A DNA stretch of 64,000 nucleotides from Arundinibacter roseus (GTDB taxonomy: Bacteria > Bacteroidota > Bacteroidia > Cytophagales > Spirosomataceae). This document shows positions 8,795 through 16,223 of the stretch, piece after piece (position 1 is the first letter of the stretch; every line of letters begins with the position of its first letter). The notes beneath the pieces are model-generated. The model saw only the letters and a list, made by a program, of their open reading frames with translations. It was not told where the DNA came from and searched no databases. The position numbers and the translations under genes were made by a program. The stretch lies in NCBI RefSeq assembly GCF_004348825.1, contig NZ_SMJU01000020.1:1-64000 (forward strand), written 5' to 3'.

Positions 8795-9751
8795 TTAAAG
8801 GTTTAAGAGTTCGGTAGCTAATGTCTTGTATTGAGTCCAGGGTACGGAAGTAGGATCACTGGTGAATAGATCCTCTTTGGCAACCTGGGATTCCTTGACG
8901 GCTTTGGACTGGCTGATAACCGTATCAAATATATGAACGCCTTTAAAAGAGTTTTTGATGTGCTCCATCATGTCAGCGTGCAGATTCAAACGCTTGTCAA
9001 TCATAGTAAAGACGAACCCCTTAATGTTCAGGATTGGATTGGCGTACGTCCGGATGTCGGAGATATGGTTCAAAAGGTTGGCTACTCCGTGATAGGCAGA
9101 GGCTTCGGCCTGAATCGGTACGATACATCCATCCGAGGCCACCAGCGAGCAGGTGGTACAAATACCCAGGCTGGGCGGACAATCGATGAGTATGTAGTCG
9201 TACTGATCCCTGATCTGGTTGATCTTGATGGTCAGCCTGCGCTCAGAGCCAATGGAATTAGTAAGGTCGCTCTCCCGGGCAGCCATCCGGATATCGGAAG
9301 GAGCCAGGTCAAGGTTGTCATCGATAGAAACGATGGGAATGTTCGCATCCGATAACAGACTGTCAATGACCTGCTGCTTTGGTTCGTGGACATTGTAGCA
9401 CTGGGATAGGTTACCCTGTGAGTCCATATCAATCATAAGTACCTTAAGGCCATACAGGCTTAGCGCCTTGGCCAGGTTAATGACGGTCGTGGTTTTCCCT
9501 ACCCCACCCTTATGGTTAACGATTGAAATAACCTGTGCAGGCCGATGCCCTTCGCTGAAATTATCCGTGTAGCCGTACTGTCTGAGTACCTTTTCAATTG
9601 CAGGAAGATGCTTGGCGGGAATTTTGCTGGCATTCGCCAACAGGGCCTTGGAAAGGGTTTGCGGGGGAATACCTGCTTCCTTTTCGAGCGGAGGAATTTT
9701 TAGTCCGGGCCTGGACCTAATAAAATCAACGATCTTTTCCTGAGTAATCAT
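8795..9751 (-). CDS. parA: ParA partition ATPase with N-terminal DNA-binding domain
   Basis: A 318-residue type Ia-like ParA. Residues 1-65 form a helix-turn-helix region (IPPQTLSKALLANASKIP), used in related plasmids for autorepression. The deviant Walker A is KGGVGKTT (81-88), Walker A' is LMIDMDSQGN (105-114) and Walker B is YILIDCPPS (186-194). ParA uses ATP hydrolysis on nucleoid DNA to move ParB-parS complexes apart. The first gene of the parAB operon, it starts at ATG 9751, immediately behind a 15-bp inverted repeat that could be its operator. Confidence 0.94.
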   Translation of the reverse strand: MITQEKIVDFIRSRPGLKIPPLEKEAGIPPQTLSKALLANASKIPAKHLPAIEKVLRQYGYTDNFSEGHRPAQVISIVNHKGGVGKTTTVINLAKALSLYGLKVLMIDMDSQGNLSQCYNVHEPKQQVIDSLLSDANIPIVSIDDNLDLAPSDIRMAARESDLTNSIGSERRLTIKINQIRDQYDYILIDCPPSLGICTTCSLVASDGCIVPIQAEASAYHGVANLLNHISDIRTYANPILNIKGFVFTMIDKRLNLHADMMEHIKNSFKGVHIFDTVISQSKAVKESQVAKEDLFTSDPTSVPWTQYKTLATELLNL

Positions 9752-9754
9752 ATA

Positions 9755-9812
9755 GGATATAAATAACTCTTATTTTTTACCATATAAAGGTAGTTAGGAG
9801 TTATTTATATCC
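9755..9812. promoter_or_regulatory. Inverted-repeat operator/promoter region of parAB
   Basis: GGATATAAATAACTC (9755-9769) is repeated in perfect inverted form as GAGTTATTTATATCC (9798-9812), separated by 28 bp. It begins 3 bp upstream of the parA start. An autoregulatory site for the HTH domain of ParA is the natural reading, with the promoter between the arms. Confidence 0.6.
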
Positions 9813-9835
9813 AAACCTACCAGTAAAAAAGTTTT

Positions 9836-9862
9836 ACAAAAGTGACACGGTGTCACTTTTGT
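9836..9862. promoter_or_regulatory. Candidate parS centromere site 2
   Basis: ACAAAAGTGACA - CGG - TGTCACTTTTGT: the same perfect 12-bp arms as at 7745-7771, with a different 3-bp centre. It lies 85 bp upstream of parA. Confidence 0.75.
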
Positions 9863-10261
9863 AAGAAGGACCAACGGAAGTTGTTTTTCCGATATCTGTC
9901 CACCACTCGTTTTCCTTTTTCACCGCGGCGTGCCAAATTACGCACCGAAATGAATTACTCAACCACCCACTCCTACAGGTTTAGCTGTGATGATGTAAGA
10001 AATAGCTTTTTGGTATAACAAACTAATCAAAGTACTAACCGCCAAATCCGTGGGCTCTGCATTGACTAGCCCTTTTGATTGTTTATTTCATAGACATCTT
10101 ATTCTTTCCGAGGGTATTCGTATCAACTGCCTGACCAGGTATGTCACATTTTACCCAATCTAGCAATGTTACGCATGGGCCAAAAATACAATTCAACTGC
10201 GCTTTTATCTAAAATGACATAACTACCTGTAATCGCCTTGACTGAATTTCAAAAATAAACC
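9863..10261. other. Intergenic region upstream of parAB, nothing recognised
   Basis: About 400 bp without a supported gene, repeat or terminator on either strand. Confidence 0.4.
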
Positions 10262-10474
10262 TTGAATACCCACTATGACGTCCAGAAATTGAAGGAATTT
10301 CTGTCGCAGCAGGACCGCCATCCCCTACTGAATTGGGCCGCCAATGAAACAGCCGGCAAACTCAGTAAATACCGGATCAGGAATTTATGCCTTGGACGCG
10401 GTAAAGCACCCTTGCAAGAAGCAGTAACAGTCCTTAATGACGTAATTGGTATCATTAAGAATCTGAATTACTGA
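10262..10474 (+). CDS. Small putative DNA-binding protein
   Basis: A 70-residue basic protein with a TTG start at 10262; no upstream ATG is in frame. The segment KLSKYRIRNLCLGRGKAPLQEAVTVLNDVI looks like a helix-turn-helix of the Cro/XRE kind, in which a recognition helix is followed by a G-K turn. I do not recognise a family. It faces the minus-strand transfer genes and sits beside the partition locus, so a small plasmid regulator is plausible. Confidence 0.45.
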   Translation: MNTHYDVQKLKEFLSQQDRHPLLNWAANETAGKLSKYRIRNLCLGRGKAPLQEAVTVLNDVIGIIKNLNY

Positions 10475-10553
10475 CCTTTATAACCGGTTCTATATCAATG
10501 GCATTTTGTCTTGCAACAAATTCCAGCTTCTCAGGCCGACGCCACTTCATGGC

Positions 10554-10673
10554 TTATGAATATTTCGTAAGGTCCTGTTTGTTACTCTTGGTCTCAAAGA
10601 ATAATTCTGCCAGCGAATTCAGATTTCTGGATGTTTGCTCAATTTCCCGTAAAACCATTTGCACATGATCCAT
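10554..10673 (-). CDS. Possible 39-residue protein downstream of the DUF3408 gene
   Basis: An ATG at 10673 opens a 39-codon frame (MDHVQMVLREIEQTSRNLNSL...), predicted to be helical and charged, with stop at 10554. It lies 85 bp after the DUF3408 stop on the same strand and could be a third gene of that operon. No homologue is recognised. The remaining 10475-10757 stretch shows nothing else. Confidence 0.35.
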   Translation of the reverse strand: MDHVQMVLREIEQTSRNLNSLAELFFETKSNKQDLTKYS

Positions 10674-10757
10674 GCCTATGTATTGGTTTTATACATAACT
10701 GAAAGGCAGCACCAATCCTACCGGGTGAAGTCCCGCCATGTATAATGACTAAGCAAC

Positions 10758-11240
10758 TTATTCGCCTTTTGATTGTTCGCGCTGATAGGCCTGATCAAGC
10801 AATTCCAGCAGGTTATACAGTACGTGGTTCATGGTCTTTTCGTGGTTAAAGGCGATTCTCCTAAGCAATTTGTGGTGACTTTCAGAAATTCGAACCTGCC
10901 GGGGATACGGGTCACTGGGCGGTTGTGGTCCAACCACATCCTCGATAGACAATCCCCCACTCTTTCGTGTCCGTGCAGCTTTTGCAGCGGTTGATTCCGG
11001 GTGCACGGGTGTTAGCTGGGTTTTTTCAGCTTCTTTTTTCTGTTCCTGTTTCACCACTGGCTGCTGGATCACGGGCTCCTCCACCGGTTCGGGAGGACGG
11101 GCCACAACTGGCGGTTCAGTTCGGTTGATCGGAGGCGTAGGGATCATTACAGCGCTGAATTTACTAGCTCTGGCAGAATTGGCCTGACGGGTAACGTCCG
11201 ACAATTTGGGACTACTCTTCTTTTGACTCATGTGTTTCAA
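10758..11240 (-). CDS. DUF3408 conjugation-associated protein (TraB-like)
   Basis: A 160-residue protein with a proline-rich linker (residues 34-75) and a C-terminal domain PRQVRISESHHKLLRRIAFNH ... HVLYNLLELLDQAYQRE (about 112-155). This is the DUF3408 signature, a ribbon-helix-helix-like fold found next to TraA in Bacteroidota conjugative elements. The start may be ATG 11240 or ATG 11231; either overlaps the preceding ParA-like gene by 20-29 bp, indicating translational coupling. Together with the TraA-like ATPase it forms the first two genes of a CTnDOT-style transfer operon whose later genes are absent here. Confidence 0.8.
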   Translation of the reverse strand: MKHMSQKKSSPKLSDVTRQANSARASKFSAVMIPTPPINRTEPPVVARPPEPVEEPVIQQPVVKQEQKKEAEKTQLTPVHPESTAAKAARTRKSGGLSIEDVVGPQPPSDPYPRQVRISESHHKLLRRIAFNHEKTMNHVLYNLLELLDQAYQREQSKGE

Positions 11241-12006
11241 TAGTTGGTATCAGTTCTAATATTTCATTAAAAAGGTCTTTTAGACCGCTGTTTCGCAGGT
11301 AGGTAGCGGGCATTGGGAACAGCGTCGAAAGATTACTGGCATCCTGGTAGGAATCCCGCTGGGGAATCCGGCTTTTGAGACATTTGATTCCATACTGCGC
11401 GAAACGCTCTTCCAGTTGGTCGGCAATCTCACCATCGCGCGACGGCCGGTACTTGTTCCAAACCACTTTGCAGCGGTCAATGGGCAAAAGCTCAATTTGG
11501 CGAATGGCGTTCAGATAGCTAAATCCCGTACTTACAGCGTATCGCGAGGTTTCCATGGGAACAATGAGGTGGTCCAGGGTGGCAATTGCCGTTTCGTAAC
11601 CATCTACATCAATACTCCCCGGCATGTCAATCAACACCAATTGTACATCAGGCGCCAGGTTCGCAAGCAGCGCCGGTACGTCCGCCGGGTTTCCGGCGTG
11701 AATGGCATAAGGTTCAATGTCCTGCTTATCTAACCGAAGCGCTGTTTCCTCATCCATATGCTCGTGCTCGCTCAAGCGTTGATTATAAACCGAAAGTTGG
11801 GATCCGTCCACATCAAGTATGGCCACCTTGACTCCACATTTATAATGTAACCAGGATGCGACCAAAACGGATAGTGTCGTTTTACCCATTCCACCTTTTT
11901 GCGTGGCAAATGCCAGAACGACCGGTGCAGTTGGCTGACCGGCACTAGCCTCATGTGATGATTCCAGGGATTGAGTTTTCATAGGGTTATTTATTTTGAT
12001 GGTCAA
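11212..12006 (-). CDS. TraA-like ParA-family ATPase of a conjugative element
   Basis: A 264-residue MinD/ParA-type ATPase. It has Walker A TQKGGMGKTTL (about 35-45), A' AILDVDGSQLS and Walker B LVLIDMPGSID, with the YAVSTGFSYL segment typical of this family. It lacks the N-terminal HTH of the other ParA at 8795-9751. Pairing with a DUF3408 gene and divergence from a MobA-like gene is the arrangement of traA in Bacteroidota conjugative transposons and plasmids, where it regulates or positions the transfer apparatus. The start could also be ATG 11982. A separate partition role is the alternative. Confidence 0.82.
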   Translation of the reverse strand: MTIKINNPMKTQSLESSHEASAGQPTAPVVLAFATQKGGMGKTTLSVLVASWLHYKCGVKVAILDVDGSQLSVYNQRLSEHEHMDEETALRLDKQDIEPYAIHAGNPADVPALLANLAPDVQLVLIDMPGSIDVDGYETAIATLDHLIVPMETSRYAVSTGFSYLNAIRQIELLPIDRCKVVWNKYRPSRDGEIADQLEERFAQYGIKCLKSRIPQRDSYQDASNLSTLFPMPATYLRNSGLKDLFNEILELIPTIETHESKEE

Positions 12007-12009
12007 ATT

Positions 12010-12360
12010 AAAGGATTAATTTACTTAATGACAACATAACTTATTGATTGATCATTTAACCAATTGATTAACAAATCATTTAATTGACAAAATAATTAAT
12101 CAACTCATCAATTTGTTATGTAATCATTTGATCCACTAATCATTTTGTCAACTTGTCAACAAATTATTAAATCAACTAATAGATTAAGAGACTTATTGAT
12201 CAAGGGGTTGATGAACCGTTTGATCAACTTCAAAACCTAATAACTAGTTAATCTCATAATCAATTTACAAGTTAATTCCTCCACTAAATGACTTGTTGAC
12301 ATAATGACTTCATGACAAGTCACATAAATGATTAATCAACAAAGTGGCTTATACAGAAAA
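12010..12360. repeat. AT-rich region packed with degenerate ATCAA/TTGAT motifs
   Basis: Directly upstream of the TraA-like gene about 350 bp consist of short, imperfectly spaced repeats of ATCAAC, TTGATCAA, AATCATTT, TGACTT and TTGTCAAC in both orientations, with almost no other sequence. Clustered half-sites of this kind between divergent genes suggest multiple binding sites for a ribbon-helix-helix or ParA-partner protein, for example the DUF3408 or MobA-like protein, acting as an operator, centromere or relaxosome site. Confidence 0.6.
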
Positions 12361-12428
12361 AAATGACTCATCACATAGAACCCAGAAAGGATACGCTGCG
12401 AAAATGAACTGCAAGGAAAACAACACGA

Positions 12429-12456
12429 GCTACCTATTCTGGTAGTGTAAGGTAGC
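12429..12456. promoter_or_regulatory. Candidate oriT hairpin
   Basis: GCTACCT (12429-12435) and AGGTAGC (12450-12456) form a 7-bp perfect stem around 14 nt containing GGTAGTGTA. A second related run, TAGCACTGTAAGC, follows at once. It lies 97 bp before a MobA-like gene and after the dense repeats, the usual place of an origin of transfer. No nick site can be named from sequence alone. Confidence 0.4.
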
Positions 12457-12552
12457 GTAGCACTGTAAGCAAAGAATCGGCATAGTAAGATGTGTTTTTG
12501 TAGACACAAGTATAGGCGGGGTTAGACTGAGACAGGTTTAAATTAAGAAACA

Positions 12553-12966
12553 ATGAAGAAAGAAATGACAACCAATCATACATTCTACAAGGGTGGGAGG
12601 CCAGCATTACCCAAAGAACAGAGAAGCGAAAAGATTATCAAAGTACGCTTTACAAAGGATGAGTACGAACAACTGCAAAAACGAAAAAACACGACAATGT
12701 CCATGGATGTAAACAAATTTATCCGGGCAATTTGCCTGGATAAACCCCTGTTGGCTAGGCCCAAAAGGGATGACTTTCAGGTAAGGATGCTATCACTAAT
12801 TCGTGAAATGAGGGAGGAAATCCTGCGAATGGGGGTAACCCAAAAACTGATTACACAAGGTCTGGAAAGAGGGGATGAGCTAACATACCGGTACACGCCT
12901 TTTCATTCAATGGTCAATGAAATCGAAGGTAGCAGCAGGCAGCTGGAATGGGTTAATGCAAATTGA
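12553..12966 (+). CDS. MobA-like relaxosome accessory protein
   Basis: A 137-residue protein. The N-terminal KGGRPALPKEQRSEKIIKVRFTKDEYEQL and following NKFIRAICL are the ribbon-helix-helix motif of mobilisation accessory proteins (MobA of CTnDOT, MobC-like), which bind oriT and recruit the relaxase. The C-terminal half is helical (MLSLIREMREEILRMGV). Normally a relaxase gene follows immediately; here only its degraded remains are found. The gene is divergent from the TraA-like gene across the candidate oriT. Confidence 0.8.
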   Translation: MKKEMTTNHTFYKGGRPALPKEQRSEKIIKVRFTKDEYEQLQKRKNTTMSMDVNKFIRAICLDKPLLARPKRDDFQVRMLSLIREMREEILRMGVTQKLITQGLERGDELTYRYTPFHSMVNEIEGSSRQLEWVNAN

Positions 12967-13035
12967 GGAAGATAAAAACAGGAAACTAAACGGGAATACT
13001 CAGGGCAATCCTAAATTTCTTACCAACTTTTTGAT

Positions 13036-13470
13036 ATGGAACGTTGTCATATTCACGTAGTCTCGGTAAGAAAAAACGAACAGTCCTGGGGTTTGTCCTG
13101 CTACGTGACAGAACAGCATGGAAATCAACTGAGCGCTGCCGTCAAAGCAAACAGTTTACCTTATAGCCCCATAGGTGAAACGGTTGAGAGAAGAATAAAA
13201 ACCGGAGCGAAAATCAAAGGTAATCAGCTAGGCAGACCACGTGCTACCATTGGAAAGTAGCTGGCACAAAGCACTGGATGGAATGAATTTAAGAAAGGAC
13301 TCATGGAGCTGGAAATAGAAATCATTCCGGGCCGGGAAAGGATAACAGGACGCTCGACATTTCGTACCTTGATCTAAAAAGAGTATAATTTACCCGGGTC
13401 AGAAGCTGGGCAAAGGTTTGGCTACGGAAGCGTAGCGAAAAGTCCTGCGAGAATTAAATTTCGAAAGTAG
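13036..13470 (+). pseudogene. Decayed relaxase/mobilisation nuclease (MobB-like), C-terminal part
   Basis: In one frame the sequence reads MERCHIHVVSVRKNEQSW and continues to a stop at 13258-13260. It then continues, still in frame, as GWNEFKKGLMELEIEIIPG and, after another stop, as KEYNLPGSEAGQRFGYGS. The pattern W.EF...L...GIEI...R...G..FR.L..EY.LPGS..G..F.Y is that of relaxase C-termini in Bacteroidota Mob proteins. The catalytic HUH N-terminal domain is missing. At least two in-frame stops mean it is not functional, so the molecule cannot mobilise itself with this gene. Confidence 0.55.
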
Positions 13471-13929
13471 GGGAGGGGACAATTTTTAATTAGAGGCGTT
13501 TGCAAATAGGACTAAACAGAAAATGGTCCCAGGATTTTAATAACATCCTTTCAACAGCAATTGAGTGTATTGATCGATGTCCATGGTAGTAGACTTTCCA
13601 AATGGGAAAAACAGGAATTAATCCAGGAAAGGTAAATTCTTAGACATTTCCTATTTGCTGTAAAAGGGGAAAGGGTTCTTGCCTGTCCGGGTGTAGATGA
13701 GTAAACCAACACAATAGAACTATGGCGGATTAATACTGAATTACTGCTGACTAAAATGTGGGGTACTGATCTGAACAAAATCAACAATTTCGTTGGAACA
13801 CGTTCAGGCTCTGGATTTTCAAAAAAAGGAAAAACTACAGCATAGTTTAAGCCAATCCACTTACAAGCGCCCTCAGGAAAACCAGATAAGGAGAGGGGAG
13901 TAGCAGTAAATTTTTAGATTTGAAGCCTT
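13471..13929. other. Degenerate stretch, possibly former transfer DNA
   Basis: On the plus strand there are short open stretches separated by stops, such as QLSVLIDVHGSRLSKWEKQELI near 13557 and LLLTKMWGTDLNKINNFVG near 13746. They look like eroded coding sequence, but I cannot assign a family. No intact gene is supported. Confidence 0.4.
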
Positions 13930-14052
13930 TTAAGTCACCGCCACAAGCTGCTCAATCTCTGTGACATTAGTTAAACCCAACTTACGCCGGATGCGCAGTC
14001 GGGCTTGCCGGATAGTCACCAGGCGAATGCCAGGCGTTTCGGGCATTGAAGG
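13930..14052 (-). pseudogene. Fragment of a LuxR-type helix-turn-helix C-terminus
   Basis: The minus strand reads MPETPGIRLVTIRQARLRIR followed by RKLGLTNVTEIEQLVAVT and a stop at 13930-13932. The ARLRIRRKLGL core resembles the last helix of LuxR-like domains in Bacteroidota sensor-regulators. No longer open frame continues upstream, so this is a stranded 3' end at best. Confidence 0.35.
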
Positions 14053-14102
14053 CGCTGGAAACACAGCTGCCGGATCTGTAAATCAGGTAAAAATTTATTC
14101 TC

Positions 14103-14438
14103 CTAATATAATTTTTGCCTGTGCTGATTGCCCCACTTTTCCATGGCTTTCAATACATCATTCAACGTTTGGCTGTAATCCGTTAATTCGTACTGAACTG
14201 TAACCGGTTTGGTATTACATACTTGCCGGCTTACCAATCCGTTCATTTCCAGCTCCTGCAATTCTTTGGACAAAATACGCGGAGATATTCCCGCTTCTCT
14301 TGAAAGTTCATTGAACCCTTTTTTACCGCTTCGCAATACCGAAACCAAAACCAATTTCCATTTTCCACCCACCACATCGAGCGTATCCCTTATGGCAAGC
14401 TTTGATTTAGCGCAGGTTTCTTTTGTATGTTTTTCCAT
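14103..14438 (-). CDS. HxlR-family transcriptional regulator
   Basis: A 111-residue winged-helix protein with the complete HxlR pattern: CAKSKLAIRDTLDVVGGKWKLVLVSVL (start helix and conserved GGKW), the recognition helix ISPRILSKELQELEMNGLVSR, and the wing VQYELTDYSQTL ending MEKWG. Cysteine 9 sits where redox- or electrophile-sensing HxlR proteins carry their reactive thiol. It is divergently oriented to a DoxX and a pirin gene, and a perfect tandem repeat lies between, which is probably its operator. Such sets usually respond to quinone, aldehyde or oxidative stress. Confidence 0.93.
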   Translation of the reverse strand: MEKHTKETCAKSKLAIRDTLDVVGGKWKLVLVSVLRSGKKGFNELSREAGISPRILSKELQELEMNGLVSRQVCNTKPVTVQYELTDYSQTLNDVLKAMEKWGNQHRQKLY

Positions 14439-14439
14439 A

Positions 14440-14475
14440 TACTATCCTTTTTGTAAGTACTATCCTTTTTGTAAC
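14440..14475. promoter_or_regulatory. Tandem 18-bp operator for the HxlR regulator
   Basis: TACTATCCTTTTTGTAAG (14440-14457) is followed without gap by TACTATCCTTTTTGTAAC (14458-14475), 17 of 18 bases identical. It lies 1 bp upstream of the hxlR-type start codon and about 60 bp upstream of the DoxX gene, so both divergent promoters would be covered. Confidence 0.7.
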
Positions 14476-14533
14476 AAATAACAAAGCTATAGTATTAATC
14501 CTGAAATTTGCATCACAATCAAAAATTAAATTC

Positions 14534-14908
14534 ATGTCACAAAAAACAATCAAAATCACGGGCTGGGCATTGACCATCCTTTTGGCACTTCTGTTTACGA
14601 TGAGCGCCTTCATGAAGCTCACCCAAAACCAGGCGGCCATTACCCAGGCATCATCCATTGGAATTGATGCAGGTACGTATTTGTTCATCGGAATTATCGA
14701 AATTATTTCGTTGATCCTGTTTCTAATCCCACGAACTGCAATTTTAGGAACGCTCCTGCTAGTTGCATATATGGGGGGCGCTATTGTCACACACCTGCAA
14801 CATCAGGAATCAATAGCTATGGCTGTCATTATTCAAATTGTTTTGTGGGTAACGGCATTTATCCGCTTTCCTGAACTAAAACAGAGATTACTTACACCAA
14901 AAAATTAA
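14534..14908 (+). CDS. DoxX-family membrane protein
   Basis: A 124-residue inner-membrane protein starting at ATG 14534 (MSQKTIKITGW). It has four hydrophobic segments at about residues 8-28, 48-66, 72-90 and 96-112, the topology of DoxX/DoxX-like proteins. The motif FMSAF-type (LFTMSAFMKLT) after the first segment is typical. Family members associate with stress-response operons and can be part of quinone-linked redox complexes. A pirin gene follows 4 bp downstream, so the two are cotranscribed and probably controlled by the divergent HxlR protein. A longer reading starting at 14423 overlaps the operator and is unlikely. Confidence 0.85.
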   Translation: MSQKTIKITGWALTILLALLFTMSAFMKLTQNQAAITQASSIGIDAGTYLFIGIIEIISLILFLIPRTAILGTLLLVAYMGGAIVTHLQHQESIAMAVIIQIVLWVTAFIRFPELKQRLLTPKN

Positions 14909-14912
14909 GGTA

Positions 14913-15779
14913 ATGTTACAAAGAACCATATCAAGAATCACCCAAAGTCCCTGGCATCAGGGGTTTTTGGGCACTGGTCACAGGGCTTCGGCGGTATTGA
15001 ACGGAATGCCGTATTCCGAATCCGATCCATTTATCTTATTCATGGATGATTTACTCAATCTTTCAGGGGGTGAAGCTGTTGGCGGTGCTCATCCGCACGC
15101 AGGATTTGAAACACTTACGCTGGTTTTGAAAGGAAATGAAAAAGATTGGAAGACGGGAAGCTTTGAATTGATGACTGCAGGAAAAGGGATTGTCCATACC
15201 GAAGAAATTACTTCTGAACAAAACCTGCACATTCTGCAAGTGTGGTTGGCTTTACCACCCCAGAAACGGTGGACGGAGCCGTTCTGGCAAAAAATAGAAT
15301 TGGAAGATGTACCTACTATCCAAACCGATGATTACCAAATCCTGGTGTATAGCGGAGCAAGTAACGGATTGGTTTCACCCCTACAAAACCATACACCGCT
15401 AACGTTGGTGGATTTTAAAATAAAGGCCAATCAAAGCGTTTCACAGATATTGCCGCCAGGTTATATTGGTTTGATTTATGTATTAAGCGGTGTCGTATGT
15501 GTAGGATACAAAACCATTGAAGCAGGTCAGGCAGGATGGCTGGACAAACCAGTGGGAGCGTTGGAGAGTGAAATTACGTTTACTTCCACCTCAGACCAAA
15601 CGCATTTTATCGTGTACGCTGCCAGGGCACACCAAGTCCCTATTGTCTCTTACGGGCCTTTTATTGGCGACCAGATGGAAGATATTGCACGTTTGTACAA
15701 AGAATACAGAAATGGTGAAATGCCCCATTTGAACAACCTGCCCACCAGGCAAAAAATCGTCTATGCTCAGAAAGTTTGA
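14913..15779 (+). CDS. Pirin-family protein
   Basis: A 288-residue bicupin. The N-terminal pirin domain has the metal site GGAHPHAGFETLTLVL (about 57-72), with both histidines, and GIVHTEE (about 92-98) supplying the third histidine and glutamate. The C-terminal pirin domain has PLTLVDFKIKANQSV and a closing FVVYAARAH-like strand, ending with the helix DQMEDIARLYKEYRNGEM. Bacterial pirins bind Fe and some act as quercetinases or redox sensors. It sits in an HxlR-regulated unit with DoxX, suggesting a role in coping with electrophilic aromatics or quinones. Confidence 0.93.
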   Translation: MLQRTISRITQSPWHQGFLGTGHRASAVLNGMPYSESDPFILFMDDLLNLSGGEAVGGAHPHAGFETLTLVLKGNEKDWKTGSFELMTAGKGIVHTEEITSEQNLHILQVWLALPPQKRWTEPFWQKIELEDVPTIQTDDYQILVYSGASNGLVSPLQNHTPLTLVDFKIKANQSVSQILPPGYIGLIYVLSGVVCVGYKTIEAGQAGWLDKPVGALESEITFTSTSDQTHFIVYAARAHQVPIVSYGPFIGDQMEDIARLYKEYRNGEMPHLNNLPTRQKIVYAQKV

Positions 15780-15798
15780 ATATATAATCACGCCATAT

Positions 15799-15894
15799 AA
15801 GTAAGCGGACCTTTGCAGGAAAATTATGCCCTCAGACTTGCTGTTAGCCTGATCTTCGCAAATGCTACAGCCTTCTGCAAAACTCCGCTTACTT
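15799..15894. repeat. 96-bp imperfect inverted repeat (hairpin or MITE-like element)
   Basis: AAGTAAGCGGACCTTTGCAG (15799-15818) is matched at 18 of 20 positions by the reverse complement of 15875-15894. The arms enclose 56 bp. It lies in a 445-bp gene-free stretch (15780-16223) between the pirin gene and mazF; nothing else is seen there. It could be a small non-autonomous element or a structured transcript. Confidence 0.55.
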
Positions 15895-16223
15895 TACTTC
15901 AAATCTGTTGAGCAAAATTGGGTACTACAAACAACATCTTATTCGGCATAGTTGGCCGAATAACTTAACAAAACCACCGACTTTCGGGCAATCTGCCTGG
16001 TGTCATAATTTTTCATTTATCACACACTCACCAAATCGCAACCTTTAGGTGGTAAGGCTTGCAGAATTTGCTTCGACTTAGGTTCAAAAAAGAAAGACAA
16101 ATTTCAAAGCCTCCTCAGGTCATTTCCCAATTTTCCCTGGGATACCGGCGGATTTGGAAACAAAATGGACAAAGGCCTGTACCTTTAATTTTATCAAAAA
16201 TTAAGAATGGCCGAAAGAATTTC

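Noticed and set aside
14423-14533. Extended N-terminus of the DoxX protein
   Set aside because: The extension runs through the tandem operator and promoter and is not membrane-protein-like; ATG 14534 gives the family start.
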